The notes under the pieces are model-generated. The model had not been told where the DNA came from. It did not search any database and saw only the letters and a program-made list of their open reading frames with translations. 64,000 nt of DNA from Deinococcus radiotolerans (GTDB lineage Bacteria > Deinococcota > Deinococci > Deinococcales > Deinococcaceae). The position numbers were made by a program, and so were the translations under genes. The stretch is taken from NCBI RefSeq assembly GCF_014647435.1, contig NZ_BMPE01000002.1, positions 186,001-250,000 of the forward strand, in the 5' to 3' direction. Below are positions 52,200-61,678 of this stretch, piece by piece; position 1 is the stretch's first letter; every line of letters starts with the position of its first letter.

Positions 52200-54035
52200 A
52201 TGCCCACACCACTGCCGCTGGAGGACCTCATCACCCTGCCGGTCACCACCTGGCTGACCGTCTCGCCCGACGGCGAGCAGGTCGCGTACTACGACAACCG
52301 CAGCGGCCGCATGGAACTGTGCACCCTGCACCTGCGCACCCGCGAGCGCCGCCAGCATACTCGCGGGCAGGCGCCCGCCACGCCCCGCAGCGCCCCCGTC
52401 TGGAGTGCCGACGGCCAGACCCTGTACCTTGCGTGGGATGAGGACGGCAACGAACGCACCGCCCTGCACGCCCTGGCCCTGGATACCGGCGAACTGCGCG
52501 CCCTGCACCACCAGCCCGGCAGCATGGACTTCCCCGTGCACGCCCACCCGGACGGCACGCGCCTGCTCGTGAACTCCACGCGCGGCGGGCAGATGAACGT
52601 CTGGCAGTACGACCTCACCCGCAGCGGCGAGGACGCCTGGACGCCCCTGACCACCCAGCCCAACAGCACCCAGGCGGTCGCGTACAGCCCCGACGGGACG
52701 CGCATCAGCCTGAACACCAACGAGAGCCCCGACCTGCGCAACCTCGACGGGTACGTCATGAACGCCGACGGCACCGACCTGCGCCGCGTCCTGCACGCCC
52801 AGGAGGGTACCCGCGAGAGCGTCGGCCACTGGCACCCGAACGGCACGCACCTCACCGCTGCCAGCGACGCCGCCGGACACGGCCGCGCCGGACTGCTCGA
52901 CCTGACCACCGGAGCCGCGCAGTGGTTCACGCCCGAAGGCGGCCCCGAGGAAACCCCAGGCCGCATCAGCCCCGGCGGCCAGTGGCTGAGCGTCACCCGC
53001 AACGCCGACAGCACCCTCACGCCCCTCCTGTACGACCTGCACACCGCCCAGCCCCGCGCGCTGCACCTGCCCCCCGGCCTCGCCGCCGGCACCCAGTTCG
53101 CCCTGGGCGACCAGCTCCTGACGCAGCACAGCACCACCACCACCCGCGCCGACGTGCTCCTGTACGACCTGCACACCGACACCACCAGCACCCTCATTTC
53201 CGCCGAGTACGGCCCCCTGAACCCCGCGCAGTTCACGCCCGGCCAGTACATTCACTACCCCAGCTCCGGCGATCAGGGCGACGTGCAGGTCCCCGCCATC
53301 CTCTACGTCCCCCAGGGCCTCGACCCGGCTGTCCGCCACCCCGCCCTCGTGCACGCGCACGGCGGCCCCACCGCGCAGTTCTTCCGGGCCTTCGACGACG
53401 AGGTGCAGTACCTCGTGAGCCTCGGCTACACCGTTCTCTGCCCCAACGTGCGCGGCAGCACCGGCTACGGCACCCCCTGGCGCGACGCGAACCTCAGAGA
53501 CTGGGGCGGGCGCGACCTCCAGGACATCGCCGCCGCCGCCCAGTACCTCGCCACGCTCCCCCACATCGACCCCACCCGCATCGGCCTGTACGGCGGCAGC
53601 TACGGCGGCTACCTCTCCTACCTCGCGCCCGTCAAACACCCTGACCTGTTCAAGGTCGCCGTCCCCATCGTCGGCATCACCGACCTGCACCAGTTGCACG
53701 CCGACAACAGCCGCGACATTCCCCAGCTCGCGTACTACTTCCGCACCATGATGGGCCACCCCGACGAGAACGCCGACCTCTGGCGCGACCGCAGCGCCAT
53801 CACCCACGCCGCGAACCTCAGGGCCCACCTGCTCATCCTGCACGGCGCCAACGATCCCCGCTGCCCCATCAACCAGGCCCGCCGCTTCCGCGACGCCCTC
53901 AACGCCACTGGGAAACACGAAGGCCAGGACTACGAGTACGTGGAATTCGACGATCAGGGTCACGGCACCGCCGACCCCGCCGCCCGCATCCGCACCACCC
54001 GGCTCATCGCGGACTACCTCCAGCGGCGCCTGTAA
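52200..54035 (+). CDS. S9 family peptidase (acylaminoacyl/prolyl oligopeptidase-like)
   Basis: A 611-residue protein: an N-terminal beta-propeller of WD40-like repeats (about 1-340; repeated SPDG and HPDG turns) followed by an alpha/beta hydrolase domain. The nucleophile Ser is in GGSYGGY (about 465), Asp in GANDPRCP and His in DQGHGTA near the end. The propeller gates access so only peptides enter. Divergent from the M32 carboxypeptidase, suggesting shared use in peptide turnover. Confidence 0.94.
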   Translation: MPTPLPLEDLITLPVTTWLTVSPDGEQVAYYDNRSGRMELCTLHLRTRERRQHTRGQAPATPRSAPVWSADGQTLYLAWDEDGNERTALHALALDTGELRALHHQPGSMDFPVHAHPDGTRLLVNSTRGGQMNVWQYDLTRSGEDAWTPLTTQPNSTQAVAYSPDGTRISLNTNESPDLRNLDGYVMNADGTDLRRVLHAQEGTRESVGHWHPNGTHLTAASDAAGHGRAGLLDLTTGAAQWFTPEGGPEETPGRISPGGQWLSVTRNADSTLTPLLYDLHTAQPRALHLPPGLAAGTQFALGDQLLTQHSTTTTRADVLLYDLHTDTTSTLISAEYGPLNPAQFTPGQYIHYPSSGDQGDVQVPAILYVPQGLDPAVRHPALVHAHGGPTAQFFRAFDDEVQYLVSLGYTVLCPNVRGSTGYGTPWRDANLRDWGGRDLQDIAAAAQYLATLPHIDPTRIGLYGGSYGGYLSYLAPVKHPDLFKVAVPIVGITDLHQLHADNSRDIPQLAYYFRTMMGHPDENADLWRDRSAITHAANLRAHLLILHGANDPRCPINQARRFRDALNATGKHEGQDYEYVEFDDQGHGTADPAARIRTTRLIADYLQRRL

Positions 54036-54101
54036 ACACGCCATTCAGACTGCGCGACCTGGCGGATGCCCACGCCGCCCGCCCCGGCGCAGACTGACCG
54101 C

Positions 54102-54617
54102 ATGACCGACCGCACCCTCTCCAAACGCCTGTCGTACCTGCTGCGGCACGCCCCGCACGAGGCCGGCCTGACCCTCGCGCCCGGCGGCTGGGTCCCCCTT
54201 GCGCCACTCCTCACGCACCTGAACGTCACCCGCGCGCAGGTCGAGGTGGTCGTCGCGGGCAGCGACAAGCAGCGCTTCAGCCTGCGCGGCGACCACATCC
54301 GCGCCAACCAGGGCCACAGTGTCCCCGTCGACCTGCAACTCGAACCCGCCATCCCACCCGCGCTGCTGTACCACGGCACGCACCCCGGAGCCCTGAACGC
54401 CATCTACCGTGAGGGCCTGCGGCCCATGAACCGCCACCACGTCCACCTGTCCAGCGACCCCGACGCCGCCCGGCAGGTCGGCGCGCGGCGCGGAACACCC
54501 CTGATCCTCACCATCCGCGCAGGGGAGATGCACGGCGCCGGACACGTGTTCTTCATCAGCGAGAACGGCGTGTGGCTGGTGGACGCTGTAGCCCCCAAGT
54601 ACATTGACGGTGCATAA
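54102..54617 (+). CDS. kptA: RNA 2'-phosphotransferase (Tpt1/KptA)
   Basis: A 171-residue enzyme that uses NAD+ to remove an internal 2'-phosphate from RNA. The Arg-His-Arg-Arg set is visible: SKRLSYLLRHAPHEAGL (about 6-22), GTHPGALNAIYREGLRPMNRHHVHLS (about 92-117) and R-rich GARRGTP later. In bacteria its natural substrate is uncertain. An upstream in-frame ATG (54066) would extend it by 12 residues; CAGACT six bases before 54102 supports the shorter form. Confidence 0.92.
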   Translation: MTDRTLSKRLSYLLRHAPHEAGLTLAPGGWVPLAPLLTHLNVTRAQVEVVVAGSDKQRFSLRGDHIRANQGHSVPVDLQLEPAIPPALLYHGTHPGALNAIYREGLRPMNRHHVHLSSDPDAARQVGARRGTPLILTIRAGEMHGAGHVFFISENGVWLVDAVAPKYIDGA

Positions 54618-54681
54618 GACCTGGAAGTGCACTCTGGATGTGGGCGTGCTGGACGGCAGAAACCGGACCGCGCGGCAGGGG

Positions 54682-54710
54682 TTGACGCGGCCTGCATACC
54701 GGGGTATCCT
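54682..54710 (+). promoter_or_regulatory. Consensus-like promoter without a following gene
   Basis: TTGACG (54682-54687) and TATCCT (54705-54710) are separated by exactly 17 bases, one of the best sigma-A-type pairs in the window. No start codon follows at leaderless distance; instead a terminator begins ten bases after the -10 box. Confidence 0.7.
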
Positions 54711-54720
54711 TTTCTTATAA

Positions 54721-54749
54721 CCGCCTAAGAAGGCGGGTTTTTTGTTTTT
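54721..54749 (+). terminator. Strong rho-independent terminator
   Basis: CCGCCT and AGGCGG form a 6-bp stem around AAGA, directly followed by G and then T6-G-T5. This is the classic U-rich terminator, rare in this window. It could end kptA transcription or cut short RNA from the promoter at 54682. Confidence 0.85.
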
Positions 54750-54765
54750 GGGTTGTTCTGCGTGG

Positions 54766-54836
54766 TGTTGCCCCACCCCCCAGCCCCCTCCCCCAGACTC
54801 TTAGAGCTGCGCAGCAGAGGGGCAGGGGGAGCTTAC
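54766..54836. repeat. Dispersed palindromic repeat, gene-free copy
   Basis: A pyrimidine-rich arm with CCCCCTCCCCC and a purine-rich arm GAGGGGCAGGGGGAG flank AGAGCTGCGCAGC. The composition and central GCGCAGC block resemble the repeat near 58050 and, more loosely, the arms beside the DUF559 gene. Confidence 0.5.
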
Positions 54837-55051
54837 GTTGCACTGGGTAAGAGCTTCTACTTTGGCGGCGTGTTTGATTCGGGCAGTGACAGGGCCAGCC
54901 TCGACGCCATCCTGCCGTCACGGTGGCAGTCTGCGGTCGGCGCTTCGGTGGGCGGTGCGGGCCGCTGATTGACTGTTTGTCCGTTAGCTTCGGCTTGGGG
55001 TTCAGGTCATCTGTGGGCGCATGGTTTCCCGCTGCGGGCTACCCTTCCGGC

Positions 55052-55792
55052 ATGGATCTCGCTGCTGTCCGCGCCGCCCTGCACTCCGCCACCCGCGTCG
55101 CCGTGCTGACCGGCGCGGGCGTCAGCGCCGAGAGTGGCATCCCCACCTTCCGGGACGCGCAGACCGGCCACTGGGCGCGCTTCCGGCCCGAGGATCTCGC
55201 CAGTCCGCCCGCCTACGCCCGCGACCCCGAGATGGTCTGGGAGTGGTACGCGGGCCGCTACCGGGACGTGCTGGCCACGCAGCCGAACGCCGCGCACCAC
55301 CTCCTCGCGCAGCTGGAAGCGCAGAAGGGACCAGGGTTCTTCCTGGCCACGCAGAACGTGGACGGCCTGCACCACCGCGCAGGGAGCGGCACGCACGGCG
55401 GGCAGGTCGTGGAACTCCACGGCAACCTCCTCAGCGGCCGCGACGAGGTCACGGGGGAGACCTTCCCCCTCGCCGCGCCCGACCAGCTTGTCACGCCGCC
55501 CACCTCACCGTTGGGGAACCGCATGCGGCCCAACGTCGTCTGGTTCGGCGAATACCTCCCAGAGGACGCTCTGGAAGCCGCCCAGGACGCCTTCGCCACC
55601 GCCGAGGTCGCGCTGGTCATCGGTACAAGCGGCGCCGTGTACCCCGCTGCCGGACTGGCCGCCGAGACCCTGCGGCGCGGCGGGATCGCCATCGAGATCA
55701 ACCCCACCGAGACCGAAATCTCGCACCAGATGACGTTCAACATTCGCGAGGTGGCATCGCGCGGGCTGGCCAGCCTGTTTCAGCCCGCGTAG
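55052..55792 (+). CDS. cobB: Sirtuin-type NAD-dependent protein deacylase (CobB-like)
   Basis: A 246-residue sirtuin. GAGVSAESGIPTFR (about 21-34), TQNVDGLHHRAGS (100-112) and catalytic His123 in ELHGN are intact, as is VVWFGE. Tyr66 and Arg69 form the YxxR pair that in class III sirtuins favours succinyl or malonyl lysine. The zinc-binding module between 125 and 158 contains no cysteine at all, unlike typical sirtuins. TACCCT (55040-55045) is six bases before the ATG. It lies close to another NAD+-consuming gene, kptA. Confidence 0.9.
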   Translation: MDLAAVRAALHSATRVAVLTGAGVSAESGIPTFRDAQTGHWARFRPEDLASPPAYARDPEMVWEWYAGRYRDVLATQPNAAHHLLAQLEAQKGPGFFLATQNVDGLHHRAGSGTHGGQVVELHGNLLSGRDEVTGETFPLAAPDQLVTPPTSPLGNRMRPNVVWFGEYLPEDALEAAQDAFATAEVALVIGTSGAVYPAAGLAAETLRRGGIAIEINPTETEISHQMTFNIREVASRGLASLFQPA

Positions 55793-56535
55793 GGGTTGGG
55801 CCGGGTGGCCTCCTGCGCCAGCCACTCGGCCCAAGTGCGGCCCACGCCGCTGAGGTCGGAGCGGGTCAGGGGCGTGAAGCGCCGCGCGGCCGGGACAGCC
55901 AGGACGCGGGTGCGCGCCCCGGTCGCGTCGGCCCAGGTGCGCGCCAGTTCCGGCAGGGGCAGCACCTGCGGCCCCACGATGTCCGGGGCGCGACCCTGTG
56001 GGGCGCCCAGCGCGACCTGGGCGATCTGCTGCGCGGCCGCGTAGACGTCCACGGGCTGGAGGGGCAGGCCCGGCAGCGGCAGCAGCGGCGCGCGGGTCAG
56101 GCGCGACAGCATGAACGCCACGAACTCGTGAAACTGCGTGGCACGCACCACCGTGCAGGGGACGCCGCTCCCTGCAATCAGCGCTTCCACCTGCGTCTTG
56201 GCGCGGTAATACGGGAACGCCCGCACCTGATCGCAGCCCACGATGCTCACGTACACGAGGTGCCGCACGCCCGCCTCTCGCGCCGCGGCGAGCAGTACGC
56301 CGGTCATGTCCACGTCCGCCTGCGGCCGGGACGGCTGGCTGGCCGCGTGAATCACGGTGCTCACGCCGCGCAGCGCGTCCGCGAGGCCCGCCCCGCTGCT
56401 CAGGTCGCCCTGCCGGTACGTGGGGCGCGGGTCGGCGTGGCGGGACAGAACGCGCACGTCCGCGCGGCCCTCCAGGGTGGGGAGCAGGGCGCGGCCCAGC
56501 ACGCCGCTGCCTCCGGTAACGAGGATCGTGTTCAT
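55780..56535 (-). CDS. NAD(P)-binding, atypical SDR (NmrA-like) protein
   Basis: A 251-residue Rossmann protein starting MNTILVTGGSGVLGRALL, with the GGxGxxG nucleotide motif, VIHAAS and the YYRAKTQVE segment providing a Tyr-x-x-x-Lys-like pair. It belongs with the NmrA/complex I 39-kDa-like atypical SDRs acting as NAD(P)H-quinone or regulatory proteins. GGAGG precedes the ATG. Its 3' end overlaps the convergent sirtuin gene by 13 bases. Confidence 0.85.
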   Translation of the reverse strand: MNTILVTGGSGVLGRALLPTLEGRADVRVLSRHADPRPTYRQGDLSSGAGLADALRGVSTVIHAASQPSRPQADVDMTGVLLAAAREAGVRHLVYVSIVGCDQVRAFPYYRAKTQVEALIAGSGVPCTVVRATQFHEFVAFMLSRLTRAPLLPLPGLPLQPVDVYAAAQQIAQVALGAPQGRAPDIVGPQVLPLPELARTWADATGARTRVLAVPAARRFTPLTRSDLSGVGRTWAEWLAQEATRPNPYAG

Positions 56536-56701
56536 GAGGGAGCCTCCAAGGGGTGAGAGGGGAAGGTAACCGGCAGGCCGTTCACCTCAGCAGACAGGAC
56601 GGCGCGCGGCGGATTGTCCCCCGCAGGGTGTCTGATCCCGCCCACAGTCGCCGGGTGGGAGGGTGCTAGGGTCAGGGCTGGCCCGCTTCCGGGTGGGCCG
56701 A

Positions 56702-56888
<187 letters not shown>

Positions 56889-56890
56889 AA

Positions 56891-56917
56891 CGCTGCCCTG
56901 CCCCCCGGCGGGCAGCG
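56891..56917 (+). promoter_or_regulatory. Expression-platform hairpin after the FMN aptamer
   Basis: An 8-bp perfect stem (56891-56898 with 56910-56917) follows the aptamer after two bases and ends seven bases before the ribD ATG. There is no U-run, so control of translation rather than termination is more likely. Confidence 0.55.
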
Positions 56918-56924
56918 ACAGACC

Positions 56925-58028
56925 ATGTATGAAGTGAATGCTCCACCCCCCGGGGTGGCGGCCGTCCTGTCAGCGGACGAGCGGTTCATGACGCTCGCGC
57001 TGTCAGAGGCGGCCAGAGGACTGGGCCGAACCGCGCCGAACCCACCCGTGGGCTGTGTGATCGTGCAAGGCGATGAAGTGGTGGGCCGAGGGTTCCACCC
57101 CAGGGTCGGTGAGTCGCACGCGGAGGTGTTCGCCCTGCGAGGCGCAGGTGCGCGGGCGCGCGGCGGGACGGCGTACGTGACGCTGGAGCCGTGCAGTCAC
57201 CACGGCCGCACGCCACCCTGCGCGGACGCGCTGATCGCGGCGGGCGTGCGGCGCGTGGTCTTGGCGGCGCTCGACCCGAACCCGCGCGTCTCGGGGCGCG
57301 GCGTGCAAAGGCTCCGGGACGCCGGGATTGAGGTCACGGTGGGCGTACTGGAGGCTGAGGCCGTGCGCCAGCAGGCGGGCTTCCGCAGCGCCATGGTGCG
57401 GGGTCGCCCGTGGGTGGTGGCGAAGTACGCCATGACCCTGGACGGCAAGGTGGCCGCGCTGGGAGAAGGGAACGGCGCTGTGAGCGGCCCTGAGGCCCGC
57501 GAGCGCACCATGCGCTGGCGCAATGAACTGGACGCCCTCGCGATCGGCAGCGGCACGCTGGGTCTGGACGACCCGGCCCTGACGACGCGTGGCATGCCGG
57601 GTGGCCGTGACCCACGCCCGGTGGTGTTTGACCGCCGCGCTGCCAGTGACCCGCAGGCCCGCGCGTGGCGCGAGGAGGCCGTCCTCGTGACCGCTCCCGA
57701 TAGCGACGTGGCCGCACATGAGGCTGCCGGGATCACTGTGCAGCGCGCCGGATCGCTTCCGGACGCCCTGAGCGGACTGGCGGGCCTGGGCATCAACAGT
57801 GTGCTGCTCGAAGGTGGCCCCACCCTCCTGAGTGCCTTCCTGAGGCAGGGTCTGGTGGACGAGGTGCGGGTTTTCGTGTCGCCAGCTCTCCTCGGCGCGG
57901 GCCTGAGTCCCCTGACCGGCCCCACGCGGCTCATGCACGAGGCGCAGGCGCTGCGGGACGTGACGGTCGAATCACTCGGCCCGGACGTCCTGATCACCGG
58001 CCTGCTGCACGACATCCCGCGCGTCTAA
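56925..58028 (+). CDS. ribD: Bifunctional riboflavin deaminase/reductase RibD
   Basis: A 367-residue enzyme carrying out the second and third steps of riboflavin synthesis. The N-terminal deaminase has the zinc site His65 and Glu67 (SHAE), Cys90 and Cys99 (EPCSHHGRTPPC). The C-terminal reductase has VVAKYAMTLDGKVA and GVNSVLLEGGP-type motifs (INSVLLEGGPTLL). The ATG at 56925 lacks a good ribosome-binding site nearby; the nearest GGAGG is 36 bases upstream within the riboswitch. It is the first gene of the rib run. Confidence 0.94.
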   Translation: MYEVNAPPPGVAAVLSADERFMTLALSEAARGLGRTAPNPPVGCVIVQGDEVVGRGFHPRVGESHAEVFALRGAGARARGGTAYVTLEPCSHHGRTPPCADALIAAGVRRVVLAALDPNPRVSGRGVQRLRDAGIEVTVGVLEAEAVRQQAGFRSAMVRGRPWVVAKYAMTLDGKVAALGEGNGAVSGPEARERTMRWRNELDALAIGSGTLGLDDPALTTRGMPGGRDPRPVVFDRRAASDPQARAWREEAVLVTAPDSDVAAHEAAGITVQRAGSLPDALSGLAGLGINSVLLEGGPTLLSAFLRQGLVDEVRVFVSPALLGAGLSPLTGPTRLMHEAQALRDVTVESLGPDVLITGLLHDIPRV

Positions 58029-58030
58029 CT

Positions 58031-58106
58031 TCTTCTCCCTTCCTGCGGGGACTCGCAGAGCCGCGCAGCGGAGGGTTGGGGTGGGGGGGCGTGTGACCAC
58101 CACTTC
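58031..58106. repeat. Dispersed palindromic repeat after ribD
   Basis: It starts two bases after the ribD stop, as the right repeat does after the DUF559 stop. It shares with 2454-2510 the GGTTGGG..GGGGGG block and the GTGACCACC..TCCGCC tail, and with the 54.77-kb copy the AGAGC.GCGCAGC core. It lies between ribD and ribE. Confidence 0.6.
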
Positions 58107-58127
58107 CGCCCAATACGAGGTCACTAC

Positions 58128-58771
58128 ATGTTTACTGGAATCATCGAACAGGTGGGCGTCATTGCCCGCACCACCGAGCACGAGGGGAACCTGACCGTCA
58201 CCATCCAGCCCGCGCGCATGTGGGCGGACGTGGAACTGGGTGAGAGCATCGCCGTCAACGGCACCTGCCTGACCGTGACCACCTGGGACGCGGCGGGCTT
58301 CACCGTGGACCTCAGCCGAGAAACCCTCGCCAAGACCGCCCCACACTGGCGCGAGGGCATGAAGGTGAACCTGGAGCGAGCCATGACCGCCCAGGCGCGT
58401 TTTGGCGGGCACGTGGTGAGCGGGCACGTGGACGGCGTGGGCACGGTCCTGCGCGTGGACGCCCAGCCCGGCGCATACACCATAACCGTGCGCACCGCGC
58501 CGCACCTCGCGCGCTACCTCGTGCCGAAGGGCAGCGTCACCGTGGACGGCGTGAGCCTGACCGTCGTGGACGCGGGCGGCCCGGCCGGCAGTCGCGCGGA
58601 CCTGCGCCCGGACGAATTCACGCTGTGGCTCGTGCCGCACACGCTGGAGGTCACCACCCTACACACCTGGGCGGCGGGCACGCAGATGAATCTGGAGGCC
58701 GACCAGATGGCCAAGTACGTCGAGCGACTGATCCTGATGCGCGACTGGACGCCCGAACAGGAGGTGACGGT

Positions 58772-58775
<4 letters not shown>
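58128..58775 (+). CDS. ribE: Riboflavin synthase (alpha subunit type)
   Basis: A 215-residue enzyme made of two similar lumazine-binding halves, dismutating two lumazine molecules to riboflavin. [10 protein letters not shown] at the start, NGTCLTV, the [11 protein letters not shown] linker and VDGVSLTV in the second half are all in place. The insert around 150-160 ([11 protein letters not shown]) is a little longer than in common homologues. The stop overlaps the ribBA start by four bases, so they are coupled. Confidence 0.95.
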
Positions 58776-59973
<1,198 letters not shown>

Positions 59974-59977
<4 letters not shown>

Positions 59978-60324
59978 GCCGGCGAGACCCTGCCAACCCA
60001 GATGTCTTTCGGCCGTTCCCGCAGGAGACGCACAGCTATGTCCAGCATCTCATCTACCGTGTGTTGCAGAGCTTCCTCGCCAACGAGGTGTTGCACGTCA
60101 TCGAGAAAGAATCCCCTCTGAACGAAGTCACAAACTTCAAGAGAGCAACTCTTCTTCTCTAGAAGATGAAGGTAGGCCGGTTTAAACAGCTCGCTCTCTG
60201 CTGCGATGGGTGCCATGACGCCCTGCCGAATGGCGTAGAGAAGGCCAACACCATGAGTCAACACCCACCGCTCCAAATCGACTGAAGATTGAAAGATCAG
60301 TTGAAGCTCCGCAGCTTCTGTCAT
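59974..60324 (-). CDS. Orphan hypothetical protein of atypical composition
   Basis: A 116-residue protein beginning [20 protein letters not shown] and ending [13 protein letters not shown]; it is acidic and helix-rich with no signal peptide, membrane segment or metal motif. I recognise no family; small immunity-type or DUF proteins look similar in size and charge, but that is a guess. A hand count of 60001-60300 gives about 53% G+C, well below the flanking rib genes. It lies opposite in strand between ribBA and ribH, breaking the operon, and its stop overlaps that of ribBA. Confidence 0.7.
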
Positions 60325-60354
60325 CTCGCGCAATATCCCATAAGGAGAATCACC

Positions 60355-60819
60355 ATGAACCGAATTGAAGCCAACCTGCTCGCCACCGACCTGAAGTTCG
60401 CTGTTGTCAGCACCCGCTGGAATCACCTGATCGTGGACCGTCTGGTGGATGGGGCAGAGCTGGCGTTCGTGCAGCACGGTGGGAAGACGGAGAACCTGGA
60501 TCATTTCCTGGCGCCAGGCAGTTACGAGGTGCCGCTGATTGCCCGCAAACTGGCGGAGAGCGGGAAGTATGACGCGGTGGTGTGCCTGGGGGCCGTCATC
60601 AAGGGCGACACGGACCACTACGATTTCGTGGCGGGCGGCGCGGCGAACGGCATCCTGAACACCAGTCTGCATACGGGGGTGCCGGTGGCGTTCGGCGTGC
60701 TGACGACGGACACGGTCGAGCAGGCCCTGAACCGCGCGGGGATCAAGGCCGGGAACAAGGGTGCGGAGGCGGTGCTGGCGATGATCGAGACCGTGAACCT
60801 GCTGAAGCAGATCGGGTAA
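60355..60819 (+). CDS. ribH: 6,7-dimethyl-8-ribityllumazine synthase
   Basis: A 154-residue lumazine synthase, the enzyme joining the RibA/RibD and RibB products. VVSTRWNHLIVDRL at the start, PGSYEVPLIARKLA, and GAVIKGDTDHYDFVAGGAANGI with the catalytic His are intact. AAGGAG precedes the ATG. Because the low-GC orphan lies upstream on the other strand, ribH needs its own promoter or read-through from ribBA of about 380 bases. Confidence 0.96.
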   Translation: MNRIEANLLATDLKFAVVSTRWNHLIVDRLVDGAELAFVQHGGKTENLDHFLAPGSYEVPLIARKLAESGKYDAVVCLGAVIKGDTDHYDFVAGGAANGILNTSLHTGVPVAFGVLTTDTVEQALNRAGIKAGNKGAEAVLAMIETVNLLKQIG

Positions 60820-60876
60820 ACGGGGGCGGTGCGGGGCGCGGGTGGGGGAGACTCCGTACCTGCGCCCCGTGCCGTG

Positions 60877-61578
60877 TCAGGCCCAGCCGCTGTCCAGCAG
60901 CGCGCGGGTCTCGGCGACGGCTTCCTGCCAGATGAGCTGCATCTCACGGTCCGGGCGGCGGTGCAGGCCGCCGTAATTCCCGTCGCCCAGCACCTCGCGC
61001 ACCTTCGCGGGGGGCAGCTGGCGCAGCGCGGCGACGTCCACCATGGGTTTACGCTCCTCGGGGGCCGCGACGCCGTCCAGGCGGGTCCAGGGGAAGTTCT
61101 CCATCCAGCTGGCGTGACTGGCCAGGGGATCCACGCGCTGCACGGCGGCCCAGGTGCGGGGGGCGTTCCACCAGTTGTGCCACTGCACGCGCGCGTCCGG
61201 GTGGCGGGCCAGCCACTCGCCCAGCCAGCCCTGCCCCGGCGTGTTCCCGCCGTGCCCGTTCACGATCAGGATGCGCCGGAAGCCCTGCTCGTGCAGGCCG
61301 CTCAGCAGGTCGTCCAGCAGATTCAGGTACGTGCCCACGCGCAGGCTGAGTGTGCCCGGGTACGCCGCGAACGTGGGCGTGATGCCGTAGGGGAGGGCGG
61401 GGAACACCGGGACGCCGCTGCCGTCGGCGGCCTCACGCGCGACCCGTTCGGCCAGCAGCGTGTCCGTCGCGAGGCTGAGGGTCGCGTGCTGCTCGGTGCA
61501 GCCCAGCGGGAGGACGCAGCGGTCCTCGCGGGTCAGCAGGTCCTCGACCATGCCCCAGTTCATACCCTGAATGTGCAT
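60877..61578 (-). CDS. Creatininase family protein
   Basis: A 233-residue amidohydrolase-like protein with the family's metal-binding motifs LGCTEQHATLSLATD (about 25-39) and NGHGGN (about 106-111), plus a later Glu/His-rich loop (PLASHASWMENFP). Members include creatininase, 3-dehydro-scyllo-inosose hydrolase and FAPy deformylase (ArfB) of archaeal riboflavin synthesis. Its place next to rib genes makes the last analogy tempting but unproven. TAATGT (61585-61590 reversed) lies six bases before the ATG. Confidence 0.87.
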   Translation of the reverse strand: MHIQGMNWGMVEDLLTREDRCVLPLGCTEQHATLSLATDTLLAERVAREAADGSGVPVFPALPYGITPTFAAYPGTLSLRVGTYLNLLDDLLSGLHEQGFRRILIVNGHGGNTPGQGWLGEWLARHPDARVQWHNWWNAPRTWAAVQRVDPLASHASWMENFPWTRLDGVAAPEERKPMVDVAALRQLPPAKVREVLGDGNYGGLHRRPDREMQLIWQEAVAETRALLDSGWA

Positions 61579-61678
61579 GAGGTCACATTACCGTACCGCT
61601 CACGCTGGCGTGGCCGCACACCGCGCAACCCGGAACGGAGCAGGCCGGAGCACCGGCCCCGGCCTGCCCTGCCTGCGG

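Noticed and set aside
52149..54044. Large in-frame N-terminal extension of the M32 carboxypeptidase
   Set aside because: It runs antisense through the whole S9 peptidase gene; the M32 family start and a -10 box seven bases before 52148 define the true beginning.
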